A stretch of DNA of 64,000 bases from Saururus chinensis (Eukaryota; Streptophyta; Magnoliopsida; Piperales; Saururaceae), in the NCBI GenBank assembly GCA_035235625.1, contig CP141147.1:31001-95000 (forward strand). Direction: 5' to 3'. The position numbers were made by a program, and so were the translations under genes. Below, in pieces: positions 1 to 10,536 of this stretch. A model generated the notes under the pieces. It was given only the letters and a program-made list of their open reading frames with translations. It made no database searches and was not told the DNA's origin. Numbering within the stretch: position 1 is the first letter of the stretch; each line of letters opens with the position of its first letter.

Positions 1-1100
1 AATAGCACCAAGACTAAATCAAAACATACATACAATTGCTCTCAATAGAGCATCAGACGTCTGGTGCTCTATATAGCACACAGACAACATCCCGCAGGAT
101 AAACACCATGGCTAGACCAGGAAGGACACTCAGTCGATTATTTATCAACTGGCTCAAAACGGAACTTAATCCGTCGAAACCCTCAGTCTCAAACTTACAA
201 CATTATCAAATTAAGGTTAATTACTATTCAAGTTTATATTAGATAACTTATGCATGTACAATTATGCTCGACATGACTACTATCTTACATTCTTCAGCCA
301 ACGAAGCAAGAACTGCGCACGTTCAGAAGCCCTAATCCACAAAAGTAACATTCTTTACTTAGCTCATCCCCCACCTTACACTTACAATCTTACGAATCTC
401 AGCATAGCCCTTACTTATCACACTTCAATTCCATACTCATACTCTTTCCATCAAATACTTACGGTCTTATATCTTACCCCATCTACCTCAAAACCGAATC
501 ATCTTACTCGAACTCCTCAAATCAAACTTTATATACCCAAATTAAGTCATCAAACCCTTACTCATTGTTCTTTTGTTACGATTCATATTACGTACATTAT
601 GTGTGTACATTTATGCTATTAACGCTCCCTAACTCACAACCCCCAAGATACTCTGAACCTTAAGTCTTCTAAATCCTTGCATCTCTAAAGCCTTCAGCTC
701 GTTGCTCTAATATCTCATCAACTCAATCCAAACCAATCCCCCAATCTCATCAAATCCAACCTTCGCTCGTCCATTTTTCATCTTTCCTCGCTCGATATAC
801 TGTCAATGTTTCCACATCATAGACTATGATGTATCCCTTACCAAACTTACAATCAAACACTACCACTTTGGTCCATCGATCACATACTACCAGCCCCCAA
901 CAAAGGTCACACGTTCTGGTCACATACACATGATTCATAGCAACTTACTATGTGCCCTTAGTCTTCACTAACATACACATACAAATCATATGCATACAAC
1001 ATACTTTTATAAGCAACATAATCATGCAACATTAAATTATAAACTCTTAGCATGCTACTACACAATCAAAGCATGCTATAATGAAATTACGAGTTCAAGG
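1..1100. other. AT-rich DNA with no recognised gene
   Basis: This stretch is rich in C/T and A/T triplets, and all reading frames are short and of biased composition. No conserved protein motif, RNA gene or clear terminal repeat was recognised. The short motif TATGCATGTACA near 249 has a diverged relative near 599 (TATGTGTGTACA), too little to define an element. Since most of the following 27 kb is LTR sequence, this is probably the interior or flank of a decayed retroelement, but that is inference. Confidence 0.4.
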
Positions 1101-1958
1101 TCCCCTACCTCGTAATCCATAGGAGTTTGATGGTGAGCAAATGACAGTGGCGGCGTTGATAGCGAAATAGGCGGCCAAAAGCATCGCATTGAGAGAGTTG
1201 TTGTGTCCCAAGGATTTTCAAAGATGTTAGAATTAATCTCAATAACATTAGATTAATTTCACTCGAAGCCAAAGGTTTGGACGCACTAAGGCGGACGGAC
1301 ACAAGGTCGTGCCACTAGAAATGGCAAGAACGACCACGAATGGGGGCTGACTGATTGGAGGTTGGCCAACGGCTTAAAACCCTACATCCAACAGTAGCAA
1401 TTTTGCATCATCAAAGCCTCACAAGGTGGCGGAGGGCTTTAACGGCCATATTGCCTAGCGGTGGAGACGTTTCCCAACCATACGTTGAGGCACTGAGGCC
1501 TGGCGTAAGAGGCTGACAAAGGCGGTGCCAATTCTAAATGCTACCCACAACCAACTCATTGTATGGACAATCATGCATCAAGCACGGCTTACAGTGGAGA
1601 GTATGGCCATGACATCGGTCGAGCTTTCGATGGGATGAGTCTAATGGCTTACAATAATACTTCCCTTTGGAAGAATCAGAATTCAGGAACTCTTTTCCGT
1701 AGGTTTTGGGTCTTGTGTAATAGGAAGTGGGGGTCAGAGATGGAATCGGGAAAGAATTGTTGGCTCTTGATGTCACTGGATCAGGGCAAAACCCACGTCG
1801 GTAGGACATACGGCCCAAGTCCACGCAACGTCAGGCGGGACACCGGGTTGGCCTTAAGTTGGGGTGGGTCACTCGACAGTGGTCACATGCATACCCTGAA
1901 GTTTAGGGGCGTCTAGTGAGTGCTGAAGATGTGCAAAAGAGGCCAGGAGAGGCAGCGG
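1101..1958. other. Unassigned repeat-like DNA
   Basis: Base composition changes to mixed, moderately GC-rich sequence. An open frame of 117 codons lies at 1563-1916 on the plus strand, overlapped by one of 96 codons on the minus strand. Neither shows a family motif, signal peptide or convincing codon bias, so I do not call a gene. The texture resembles untranslated retroelement sequence. Confidence 0.4.
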
Positions 1959-3189
1959 TTTAGTCCAAGGCGACGGCCTTGCCGTCGCCAGTCCAGGAGA
2001 AGGCCAACGGCCGAAGATTAGCAGCACAGTGCTTCACAATACATCGAAACGGGAAAAAGGGAAATTCTATCCGGTTTGAAATAGGGCTGAGGGGGTTGAG
2101 CGAGGTGGCGGTCAGGGCGGCGGTCTTGCCATCACTGGACCGGGGAATGGCCAACAGCCGGTCGCAGTGGCTGGCCACCGGCAGCATAAATAGCGGCCGC
2201 AAAGAAAACTTATGACAAAAATCTACGGAGGACAGGGAAAAATTCCGTCCGGATCGGCATCGAGCAGAGGAGGCTGAGGGAGGCGGCAACCGGACTAGGG
2301 GTGGCGGCCTTGCCATGGCTGGGCTAGCTCAGGCCGAAGGCCAGCCAATGGCGGCCGGCAGCTTGTGGCATTGCCGATGGCTGCATCACACAGAAACATA
2401 GAAACAAACACAAAAAGAAACAGGGCAGTAGCGTTTTTACCTCACGCCGGCGACGGTGGGCTGGGAGGCCGGGACGGTGGTGACCGGAGGTCACAGTGGC
2501 CGGGGCGGAGCCATGGCGGCAGTTAGGAAGGCATGCAACGGCGGAGGTGGCAAATCGGGTAAAAACGGCAGTCCATGGACCGAAATGGGGCAGAAGCAAA
2601 AGAGCGGAGGCGGACGGAGGGGAGACCGGGACGGCGGTGGCCGGAGGTTGCTCTGGTCGGGGCGGAACTGTGGCGGTGAGCTGGCGACCATGCAGCCTGC
2701 GATGGCGGCGAAACAAGGCAAAATTCCACAATCAGTGTATCTCTGGCCGAAACGAAAAGAGGAAGAGGGGCGGAGGTGGCCGGCGGGGCTAGGCCAGGGA
2801 GGCGGTGGCGTCGTCGCCTAGCCGAGGCCGGCTGGGCGGAAGCAGGCGGCGCCTCCGGCCTCACACAGTGAAGGGGGTTCACTGTTCCAAATGCGGGTCG
2901 GGCGTGCTGAGGCGTGCCTGATCCGTTTTATACTTTTTTTTTTCTCCTGCTTCTATTCTCACACGTCCCGTCCGATTCTTGCGCCAAAGATTTCTGCAAT
3001 TCAACAAGGCCTTCGACCAACAACTAACACCACTCCCGACTGTTGCGGTCACAATATTGCAAATACGGATACGCCAAAGTGTCAAATTTCTTCATCTGAA
3101 ATACGAGCAGTAAACTACAGAACATTGCAAAAATTGCAGAAAATTACAGAAAATTTAAGAAAAATTACAGAAAAATCGAGGATGTTACA
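1959..3189 (+). mobile_element. GC-rich LTR-like remnant
   Basis: GC-rich sequence at 1959-2880 contains diverged internal repetition: a segment with GGGACGGTGGTGACCGGAGG near 2472 recurs in altered form about 155 bases later. This passes into AT-rich sequence ending GATGTTACA at 3189. The order (GC-rich body, AT-rich tail, end close to CGGACGTTACA) matches the family B LTRs downstream, so this is probably a related LTR 3' part in plus orientation. No 5' end or target duplication was found. Confidence 0.45.
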
Positions 3190-3659
3190 TTTTCTCTTTT
3201 GACTTCTCCTACAGCTAACCACATTACTAGGCAATGGTAAGAGCAAGCACAATCACTAAATATATGACAATATAAGAAGAAATCCTAGGAAATGACAAAA
3301 CTCCGATACTTGATCTATAAAATAATTCCATTAATATGAGCAAGTTTTCACTCTCATATGGAAAAAAAACTGGGCTTCCAATATTAATCAAAAAATTACA
3401 ACCGTTTACGCATAATTATCAATCTTCATAGAGCATATATGGTGAAATATATGCCACCATATAGAGGTGTAAATTTAGTGTATAATTATCTAACTTCTAG
3501 AGCATAACCGTTTATTTGTGTGTGTCAAAAGCCAGCTATGTAGTCAGAGTCTCAGGTAAACAAAACGTTAAAAAAGCATCTGGTCACAATCGGATCACAA
3601 GGCGCATCTCATATACAAATCTGTGTTAACACTCCAAATTAAAGGATGCCAAAAAAAAT
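3190..3659. other. AT-rich spacer
   Basis: AT-rich DNA between the LTR-like remnant and the inverted ALY fragment. It contains a diverged direct repeat of about 40 bases (around 3400-3450 and 3475-3515, both with ATAATTATC and AGAGCATA). No coding sequence is visible. Confidence 0.5.
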
Positions 3660-4560
3660 AAAAGAAAATTAAACAACTCTTCATTCCAACTAAGACAGAA
3701 AGACAGCTTCAGAAAAAATCATACAGTTTACAGAGCTCGTGAAGCTTCAAATAAACTTTTAATAACCGTCATGTTTATAGCTAAAAGGTAAAAGTATGGG
3801 AGAAAAAAAGATAAGTGAAGTGTAAGTGCTTACCTCTATATCTACCATTGTCCTTGCTTTTCACCTTGAGCTGTCATATACTTTAGCCACATGAGATCCC
3901 GCATCTTGATTTAAAAAACAGACTCATCCAATAAGGTCGGAATTCCAGCAAGACCTCCAGCATTGTTACCCAACCTGCTGACTGAAAGTGAAATCCCATT
4001 TGAACTGAAGGTGTTAAGGTCTTTCAAAAATCCCAGAGCATAAGAAACCTAAAAGAGATGCATTAAACCATAATGTGTCAGAATCATCCATTAGAAAAGA
4101 AAATTTAAGATAAATAATAGACAAATGCATGAGCTAAATAGCCAAAGGTACTTGCTTAGTCACTCCCAAAAATGACCCCGCTGGTTCTGACTAAAAGGGA
4201 CTTCCTCTTGGAGATTTTTCATCTCTGCCAACAGTGTCTCCTACATATTATCATCCTTAAAATAAAATTGGATATTCTTTGTTTTAACATCTTCAACACT
4301 AATTGGCGAAGCCTAAAAAAGGAAAAACTATAAGAGATTATAAAAATCAACCCCAAATGTATAAGGGACTCCGCCATATCAAGCAAAGTATAAGGAGAGC
4401 AAAAACAAAAACAATAATGAAGCTCATAACCTAGCCAATAAAACACTGTTAAAAAGGGAATTTCTTTTCGAATGTTACCAACACCAGAGGACTGTACAAG
4501 AAACCAGAAATAAAAAAATGCACCACAATGCATATGGAAGAGAAACAAAAGGGGAACAGA
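3660..4560 (-). pseudogene. ALY: ALWAYS EARLY (LIN-9-like) 3' exons, inverted fragment
   Basis: Read on the minus strand this is homologous, exon and intron, to the plus-strand ALY fragments at 38.57-39.2 kb and 45.4-46.1 kb. An exon at about 4240-4150 encodes a start like ETLLAEMKNLQEEVP but has lost about 38 bases from its 3' half. The next exon (about 4048-3834) encodes a run beginning VSYALGFLKDLNTFSSNG and continuing through GLAGIPTLLDESV. ALY proteins are the plant LIN-9/Mip130 homologues, DREAM/MuvB-type chromatin factors acting in the nucleus. I assign this C-terminal part to ALY because it follows the well-matched ALY exon in the plus copies. Where both plus copies have an in-frame TAG after LGNNA, this copy reads GGA and stays open, so it branches off before that mutation. 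It lies next to SRP68 intron sequence, as in the mosaic, but in opposite orientation. Confidence 0.7.
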
Positions 4561-4945
4561 TAAGCATATAGGGTCTCACCTCTAGGTCTAATGCAAAAGA
4601 CTTGAAGAATCATCAGGAGATCGTGTGGCAGAGGGGCTCAGAGAACATTGCCCACTAGATTATGGGCAAATTCACAGTGAAAGAAGAAGTGTGCACACCA
4701 TGATAAAATGTTGTCCTTGTCCCTCACTCTAATAGGTCCAGAAACAAAAGACATGAAGAATCACAGTGAGATCATGAGGCGGGAGGGCTGGGAGATCATC
4801 ACTAGGAAGAATTTTTTTTTTTCTTTTTTTTCCTTTTTTTCTTTTCTCCTTTCTTTTCTTTTTTCCTTTTCTCATATAAGTCATATGATGGAAATTTTGT
4901 TCTTTTTCCTCTGTTTCTTTTTTTCTTTTTTTTCCTCCCTCATTC
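4561..4945 (-). pseudogene. SRP68: SRP68 intron fragment with purine tract, inverted
   Basis: On the minus strand, 4945 to 4720 contains a near-palindromic motif (TCATATGACTTATATGA), a long A/G-rich tract (pyrimidine-rich on plus, about 4808-4935), and then the sequence that precedes an SRP68 exon in the plus-strand copies at 32.1, 36.5 and 43.3 kb, ending at the beginning of that exon. A second, diverged copy of the same flank lies at about 4575-4640. No usable exon remains. The step from this fragment straight into ALY implies that the SRP68 exons present between the two in the plus copies have been deleted here. Confidence 0.65.
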
Positions 4946-4990
4946 TTTTTCCTACGAATATCAAATTATATGATATTGTTACACATGTCA

Positions 4991-4995
4991 AATTT
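4991..4995 (+). repeat. Target-site duplication AATTT, left copy of B1
   Basis: AATTT directly precedes the TGTCATGACCC start of LTR B1 and is repeated exactly at 10532-10536, directly after its end. A five-base duplication is normal for Ty3/gypsy-type integration. Confidence 0.8.
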
Positions 4996-7900
4996 TGTCA
5001 TGACCCAGATTTTTTTAAAACCATTTTTAAATAGCACAAACGATAAGCAACGAGAAATTATTTTTTTTCACTCTTTAAATACGAAATAAACCATCCGATT
5101 AAATATCCAGGTCATGATAATTGGGGTTCACAAATATGAATATCAAATCATATGATATTATTTAACGTCTGAAAATTTATAAGGACCAGCTCATCCATCT
5201 AAGTACAAGTCCATCGTCCATCTGAAAATAAATAAAAAGTTGACTCTCACGCTAAAGGTACACATATGTACCAGAGTTGCAGACACGAAGAAACTTCATC
5301 CTACACGCGTCAATCTTGGTCTCACTCGTGGTCGCCTGGAAAACCTACAACAAAGCAAACCAAACAACAACCACAACCACAATGGAGCATCTCTGCCTTT
5401 AGGAGAAGAGCTTCCAAAGGACAAAAGGTTCAATTAATATTATTCGGATGGGGCTAACATCACCTGATGTTAGTTGCCTACGTACTCATCAGACAACATC
5501 TTCAATGTTTCCAACAAGATCGGATCCAGATGTAGTTCTGCCTAGAAACTACTCTATCCTAAGAAGCATAGCACCACACATGCAATGCTTAAGTATTTTC
5601 AACCTACATTTTAGTAAGCCATTTAATTGTTCCACTTGTCTAATTAACAAGCAATATCAAACAATGTTGTTAATTATCACACATCCCTTGTTCGATAATT
5701 AATACTATCAAATCTATAACTCAAAGATGACTCGCCCCTCGAGAAATCCCCAAACAAAATACTCCAACCTTGGAGTAGACTGCTTAATAGCAGCTTGACC
5801 CAAATCCCCAGGGCTCTCAATAGCTTGCCACGAATCTGGGGAAGAGGATCACAACTGTGCTCATGGACACAAATTGGCAAGAAACACAAGCCTTCCGTGA
5901 TGCTCATGTAACTCCGATTTTCGTACATACTAAATAGTCCTGGGAAGCCCTGCGGGAGACCCGCAGTAAAGACCCTCTGGTCAATACCCAAACTGTCGTG
6001 GCGATGAAGAAGCATATCGCATTCTCCACCATTCCCCAACTCTGGGAGAAAATGCCTTATAAGACATTACTAATGAATCCATAGAAGCCTCAGGTCCTTA
6101 TGACCATTGACTCCCTCAAACATCTGAAACTTAGACTAGATTATTTCCATCCAGTCAAGTATCCGCTCAACTATTTGGGTCCTCTTCACCTTGTGAATTG
6201 GCCCCAAGAAATAGCTCATCCGCTGAGCTATGAATCAGAGAACATCCAGCAACCACCCTCAGTCCATTAACCAAGGTAAAATTCTATGTCAGGGCCCTGT
6301 TCACTCCATGAACGTGTCCCCACCCTAATGAGGGTATTTTAGTCATTATCTTGATTAGATGTTCTCCCTCCAATCCAACAGCAACCCATGTCTCTTGATT
6401 AATCTTCATTAATCTTAAGTTACTGATATAACTTAAAACATCAATAATAAAAGTATACATTCGCATAATCAACATAAATAACGTGCATTCACACCAATGC
6501 ATAAATAATGAAGAAAAGCCCGTTGCACTCATTTGCAGGTCTAGGGCTCAGCTAATTCAAACCCAAGAGTGTAAACAACTCTAACACATCCCGCGAGTTA
6601 CATATCTAACACTCTAATCGATCGATGTACTCAATTGCAGACACGAGTAATACGCTGCTTTAAACTTGAGAATTAGGGTTCTACCCCTTATTTTCCCATG
6701 ACACTATGACCTGTCAAGGTCTTCGTGTCACTTGCTGGTCAAACCCATTTCTTTTGAAGTCATTTAACATCATTCTAAGGCACCCTAACACTCGGTTGCT
6801 AGGTTATCCATTTTAGCGGAAATAGAACATACTGTCCCCTAAGGGCATTATGGTAATTCTTTCACCCCTCCCTTAGTTAATTCTAGTCATTTTACTGCCC
6901 TTCTATTAATTTAAGTCATTGACCTCTCACAAAGCTCCACTCTCAGACTGACCCGAGCTTCCATTCACACGAATATGGTCGGGTCCACTTTAAGGGGTAT
7001 TTCTATAATTTGGTTTAAGGCCTTAATGACATCCAATGGGTCCAAAATTTAACTCAAGGGTACTACTATCCTTCATGGACTCTATGTAATTTTCCTGGCA
7101 TATGACGGGGTCGTGAACTCCTTGAACCGACCCAAGTTTTGGCTAACGGTTTACTATAAACCCTAAGGGCAAAAGGGTCCATTAACCACTCACTGTGATT
7201 TTTTCGCATGAAAAGGTTTTAGCCTATAATTATTTTACCCATTAAAATCTCACTGAGAATTTTCCTAATTTTTAGATCCACTCATAGGCCCCTAAACCAG
7301 AGCCTCGAACTCGGGTAAGTTAATAGTATACGATAATTAAACTAACGGGGGTAAAAAGGTCATTTTAGAGACTCTGGGATTTTTTCCAGGCATGAATCTT
7401 GGTAAGAATACTCCCACACATATTAGGGTCCTTGAGTATTTTTCTAGAATTTATTTGACACAATTAACCCCCTGAACCGGACCCGGTTCTCTCTATTCTA
7501 TTCTTTTCCCTTCTTTTTTTGTAAACCAACCTGGGCCGGGTCGGTTTGGGTCGACGACCCGCAACACGGGTCATCTTCCCCACGTCCGGCCAGAGGCGGA
7601 AATGCCTCAGGTGGTGCTGCCCCTGGCCGCCACGGTGGGGTGGTGGGCTGGGCTCCACAGCATCGCCGCCAAGCGGTGATTCGGTTACGCCGGGGCCCGC
7701 TGCCTGCCGGTGGCCGGCGGTCGGCCAATCGGCCGACCCAATTTTTTTATAACACTGGCGATGGCATCGTGACAGCAGCCGCCATGGCCAGCCGATGGAC
7801 CGTGCTTGACCAGATCGCCATCTTCCGGCGATCCCGGCTACCTTGGTCCATCTTCTGGCCGGCGGCTGCGCGGCGCCGCCGAAGTTCTTTTTTTTTATAC

Positions 7901-8354
7901 TTTGCACGGAAACCGGCGGCCTGCGCAATGGCAGCCGAAACAACCGCCGCCAAGGCCGCCGGTGCCAGGGCCGATGCGGCCCAAGCTAGGGCTGTAACGA
8001 CCCATTTTTCGATTACGCTTAACCCATGAGGGTTAAGGGTAATTTAGTAATTTAAGATTAATGTTAAGGGGTTTTACTAGATGACATACCCGTAGCTAGG
8101 TAGAGCTTGGCATAACGAGCGTAACGATTCGAAGAACGTGCAAAATGGAGGATGGGACCGGAAGTTACGATCTCGACGAGCGTAGAAAATAGGTGGGACC
8201 CACTTGGAAATAGTATGATTTACAGCTTTAAGTGGGTTTGTATCGAAGGGCTCATTGATACGAGTCCAATGGTACCTAGAACGCGCGAATCCGAATCTGG
8301 GGTAGGGAGATACGCGCGTTTGAATGTTTAAAAATAAAATAAAAATGAAAATTA

Positions 8355-8460
8355 GGCCGGCGCGGCGCGCAGCGCGCGACTGGCGCGTGCCGCAGCGCGG
8401 GCCGGCGCGGCGCGCAGCGCGCAACTGGCGCGTGCCGCAGCGCGGGCCGGCGCGGCGCGA
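8355..8460 (+). repeat. 45-bp GC-rich tandem repeat in LTR A1
   Basis: GGCCGGCGCGGCGCG starts at 8355, 8400 and 8445, giving about 2.4 units of 45 bases. The units are almost identical. LTR A2 does not show this array, so it arose or was lost within the family. Confidence 0.85.
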
Positions 8461-8623
8461 GGCGTGCCCGTGGAACCGCGGGCGCCGCGGTTTCGCGACG
8501 CGGCGGGCGTGCTAAATCTCGCGCGCGGGCGCAACCCGCGCGCTTTTTGCGGGCGCCGCCGCAGAAATAGCGGCTCCGCCAGTTTTGGCGGCGCAGCGCC
8601 GCAGTTTCGGCGGCTCTGGGGTC

Positions 8624-8631
8624 TATATAAA
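8624..8631 (+). promoter_or_regulatory. TATA box of LTR A1
   Basis: TATATAAA sits about 630 bases into the LTR, just after the GC-rich block and before a pyrimidine-rich leader (TTCTCTCCCCTG). The equivalent place in LTR A2 has TATAAATA. This is the normal position for the U3/R promoter of an LTR retrotransposon. The transcription start is not determined. Confidence 0.6.
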
Positions 8632-8715
8632 CCCCATTTCGTTCCATTTTCAGTCAGATCTTCTCTCCCCTGTTTCTGGTCGTTCTGAAGCCAATTAAGG
8701 CCGTTCAAGACCCGT

Positions 8716-9010
8716 TTCCTACTAAATCGAGCGTGCTCTACGCGATGGAGTGGTCCTTTCTTCGATTCGGAGACCGTATAAGGAAGAAATGCCTCGAGAC
8801 AAGGAGAGGTTTTGCCCGAGCATCGACAAACTTCTTTCTCCCCGTCCTTAAGCATCCTAACTCCGATTTAGTCCATCCAAGAGGCGTTCTTGACTAAATT
8901 GAGTATGTTCTACGCGATGGAGAGGTCCGTTCTTTGATTCGACAACCGTATAAGGAGGAAATGCCTCAAGACAAGGAAAGGTTTTGCCTGTTATCCTTGA
9001 GCACCGAACG
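8716..9010 (+). repeat. Internal direct duplication in LTR A1
   Basis: The segment with TCTACGCGATGGAG, CCGTATAAGG and AGACAAGG appears from about 8720 and again with a 172-base offset (8737 versus 8909 for TCTACGCGATGG). LTR A2 carries the same duplication at about 17.05-17.35 kb, so it belongs to the family ancestor. Confidence 0.75.
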
Positions 9011-9319
9011 AGAAATATGGGCCCGAAGCAAGACGGGGTTCTGTCCGAAGTTGTCGGGCTACATCATGAGAAATAATCTAGAGTATGGGAGGTTCTGTCC
9101 GCCGCTCATGGCACAGAAAACGAGAAGAGTCTCCAGCAAGGAGAACGTTATACATAGTCTTTCGACACAAGATGAAGAACGTATAGAGGCTAGAGGAAGC
9201 TCTATCCAATATCTTCGGATCTGAAGGGGAGGATGCTCATATGAGCAACTCTGCATAACACTACCCTACGAGACATGAGGGCAGTAAGCTTTTCTAATCT
9301 TCCATCTTAATTATAGAAC

Positions 9320-9550
9320 GACGTGTGTGCTATGCCATGATACGTGTTTATATGCCATAATGTGTGTTATGCCATGATGTGTGCTATGCCATGATACATG
9401 TTTATATGTCATGATGTGTGCTATGCCATGATACGTGTTTATATGCCATGATGTGTGTTATGCCACGATGTGTGCTATGCCATGATACGTGTTTATATGT
9501 CATGATGTGAGCTTATATGCTATGATGTGCACTTATATGTTATGAAGTGT
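9320..9550 (+). repeat. TG-rich tandem repeat in LTR A1
   Basis: About a dozen short units built on TGTGCTATGCCATGAT and TTTATATGCCATGATG. LTR A2 has only a few units at about 17565-17640, so copy number varies between the two LTRs. It is followed in both by a second repeated motif, GGTAGAGCGAGACG. Confidence 0.75.
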
Positions 9551-10531
9551 GATGTCTTGCTCTAGGGTAGAGCAAGACGTGTGATGTGTGTGTCCGGTCT
9601 TGGCTCAGTGATAGAGCGAGCCGGTTGATGTGCTCAGTCTCGATTCAGTAATGGAGCGAGATATGTGTATGTGATTTTAATTCCGCTCTATGGTAGAGCG
9701 AGACGTATGATTTCGTTAATTTATTAACTTCCGCTTGACTCCGATTTACACTTCCGATTAAATATTCGGAGATACGTATGTTATACGATTTTGTGATGCT
9801 TGTTGTGTGTAGTAGCCGTTAGGCAGAACTACGTTCAGATCCGATCGTATTGGAATAATATCCAATACGTACGTAGGCAACCAACGGCAAGGCAACGTTG
9901 GCCCGATCCAATCATTATAAATAATATGTTTTACACGCGACGAACAATGAAGCTTCGTTGTGTGTAAATGGTCGTTACAACCTAAGTCTACGTACGAGGA
10001 AGCCTTAAGCTCCGTAGTGCGTAGGCGAACGTTGTACCTCTCGCACTCAGACGATGATTCCTGGCTTAAGGAAAATTTTAAATTCCTATCAGTGATTTTG
10101 TGGGCCCGGCTTGGGTCAGGTCGTTACAAGCAAAAGACCCCCCCAAAACAGCCCTAATTAATTCTATTTATAGGCATGAGATTAGGCCTCCTAATCCCAA
10201 TAGAAATTGGGCCCTAAAAATCCTAATTTCGGAATTCTAAATAATCGGGCCCGCAAAACAACTTAAACGGCCCAGTTGCACATTTAATTCGGGTAAACGG
10301 GCCCTATGTGATATGTTCAACTTTGAACGATCGTATCTCCCTCATCTGAACTCCATTTCACGCGTTCTTGGTGGATTTTCGAAGCTCTTTCTGTTTATTT
10401 TCCATCCATATATGATTCAGCTACCACTTCCAACTGATGATCAAGTTATTCAAATGGGAAGATCAAGGGGTCCTACACCCTAATTTCCCCGTGTATGACT
10501 TCAGAAATTTAGAAAATTCTCGGACGTTATA

Positions 10532-10536
10532 AATTT
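10532..10536 (+). repeat. Target-site duplication AATTT, right copy of B1
   Basis: Exact match to 4991-4995, directly after the CGGACGTTATA end of LTR B1. Confidence 0.8.

Larger units (their letters stand above)
7993..10128 (+). mobile_element. Family A solo LTR A1
   Basis: Begins TGTAACGACCCA and ends GGTCGTTACA, so the outermost ten bases are inverted repeats (TGTAACGACC / GGTCGTTACA), with TG...CA ends. It is homologous end to end with the LTR at 16381-18374. It holds a GC-rich tandem repeat, a TATA box, an internal direct duplication and a TG-rich tandem repeat. No primer-binding site follows its 3' end, so it stands alone. Target duplications are not visible, and comparison with other family B copies shows flanking B sequence is missing. 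Confidence 0.8.
4996..10531 (+). mobile_element. Family B solo LTR B1, with LTR A1 nested inside
   Basis: It starts TGTCATGACCC and ends CGGACGTTATA (a decayed ...CA end), flanked by the AATTT duplication. It contains the full family order: poly-T and AAACAAACCATTCGATT-like 5' region, AT-rich middle, GC-rich block at 7.5-7.98 kb and a conserved 3' region with CTCCCTCATCTGAACTCC. The family A LTR at 7993-10128 is inserted with loss of some B sequence. No second B LTR or internal region accompanies it, so it is a solo LTR. Confidence 0.8.

Noticed and set aside
254..622. Open frame of 122 codons, Tyr/Thr/Ser/His-rich
   Set aside because: Low-complexity composition from C/T/A-rich DNA, no motif, and lies in repeat-like sequence.
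1563..1916. Open frame of 117 codons overlapped by a minus-strand frame of 96 codons
   Set aside because: No recognised family. Two overlapping frames of similar length in repeat-like DNA suggest chance.
1959..2882. Several GC-rich frames of 76-135 codons on both strands
   Set aside because: Stop codons are rare in GC-rich DNA. All frames are Arg/Pro/Gly/Ala-rich with no domain, inside an LTR-like remnant.
7464..8855. Overlapping frames of up to 167 codons in both directions
   Set aside because: They fall in the GC-rich blocks of LTRs B1 and A1 and the 45-base tandem repeat, with Arg/Ala-rich translations.
7993..10133. Target-site duplication for LTR A1
   Set aside because: AGGGC before and AGCAA after do not match. 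Flanking sequence seems to have been lost.
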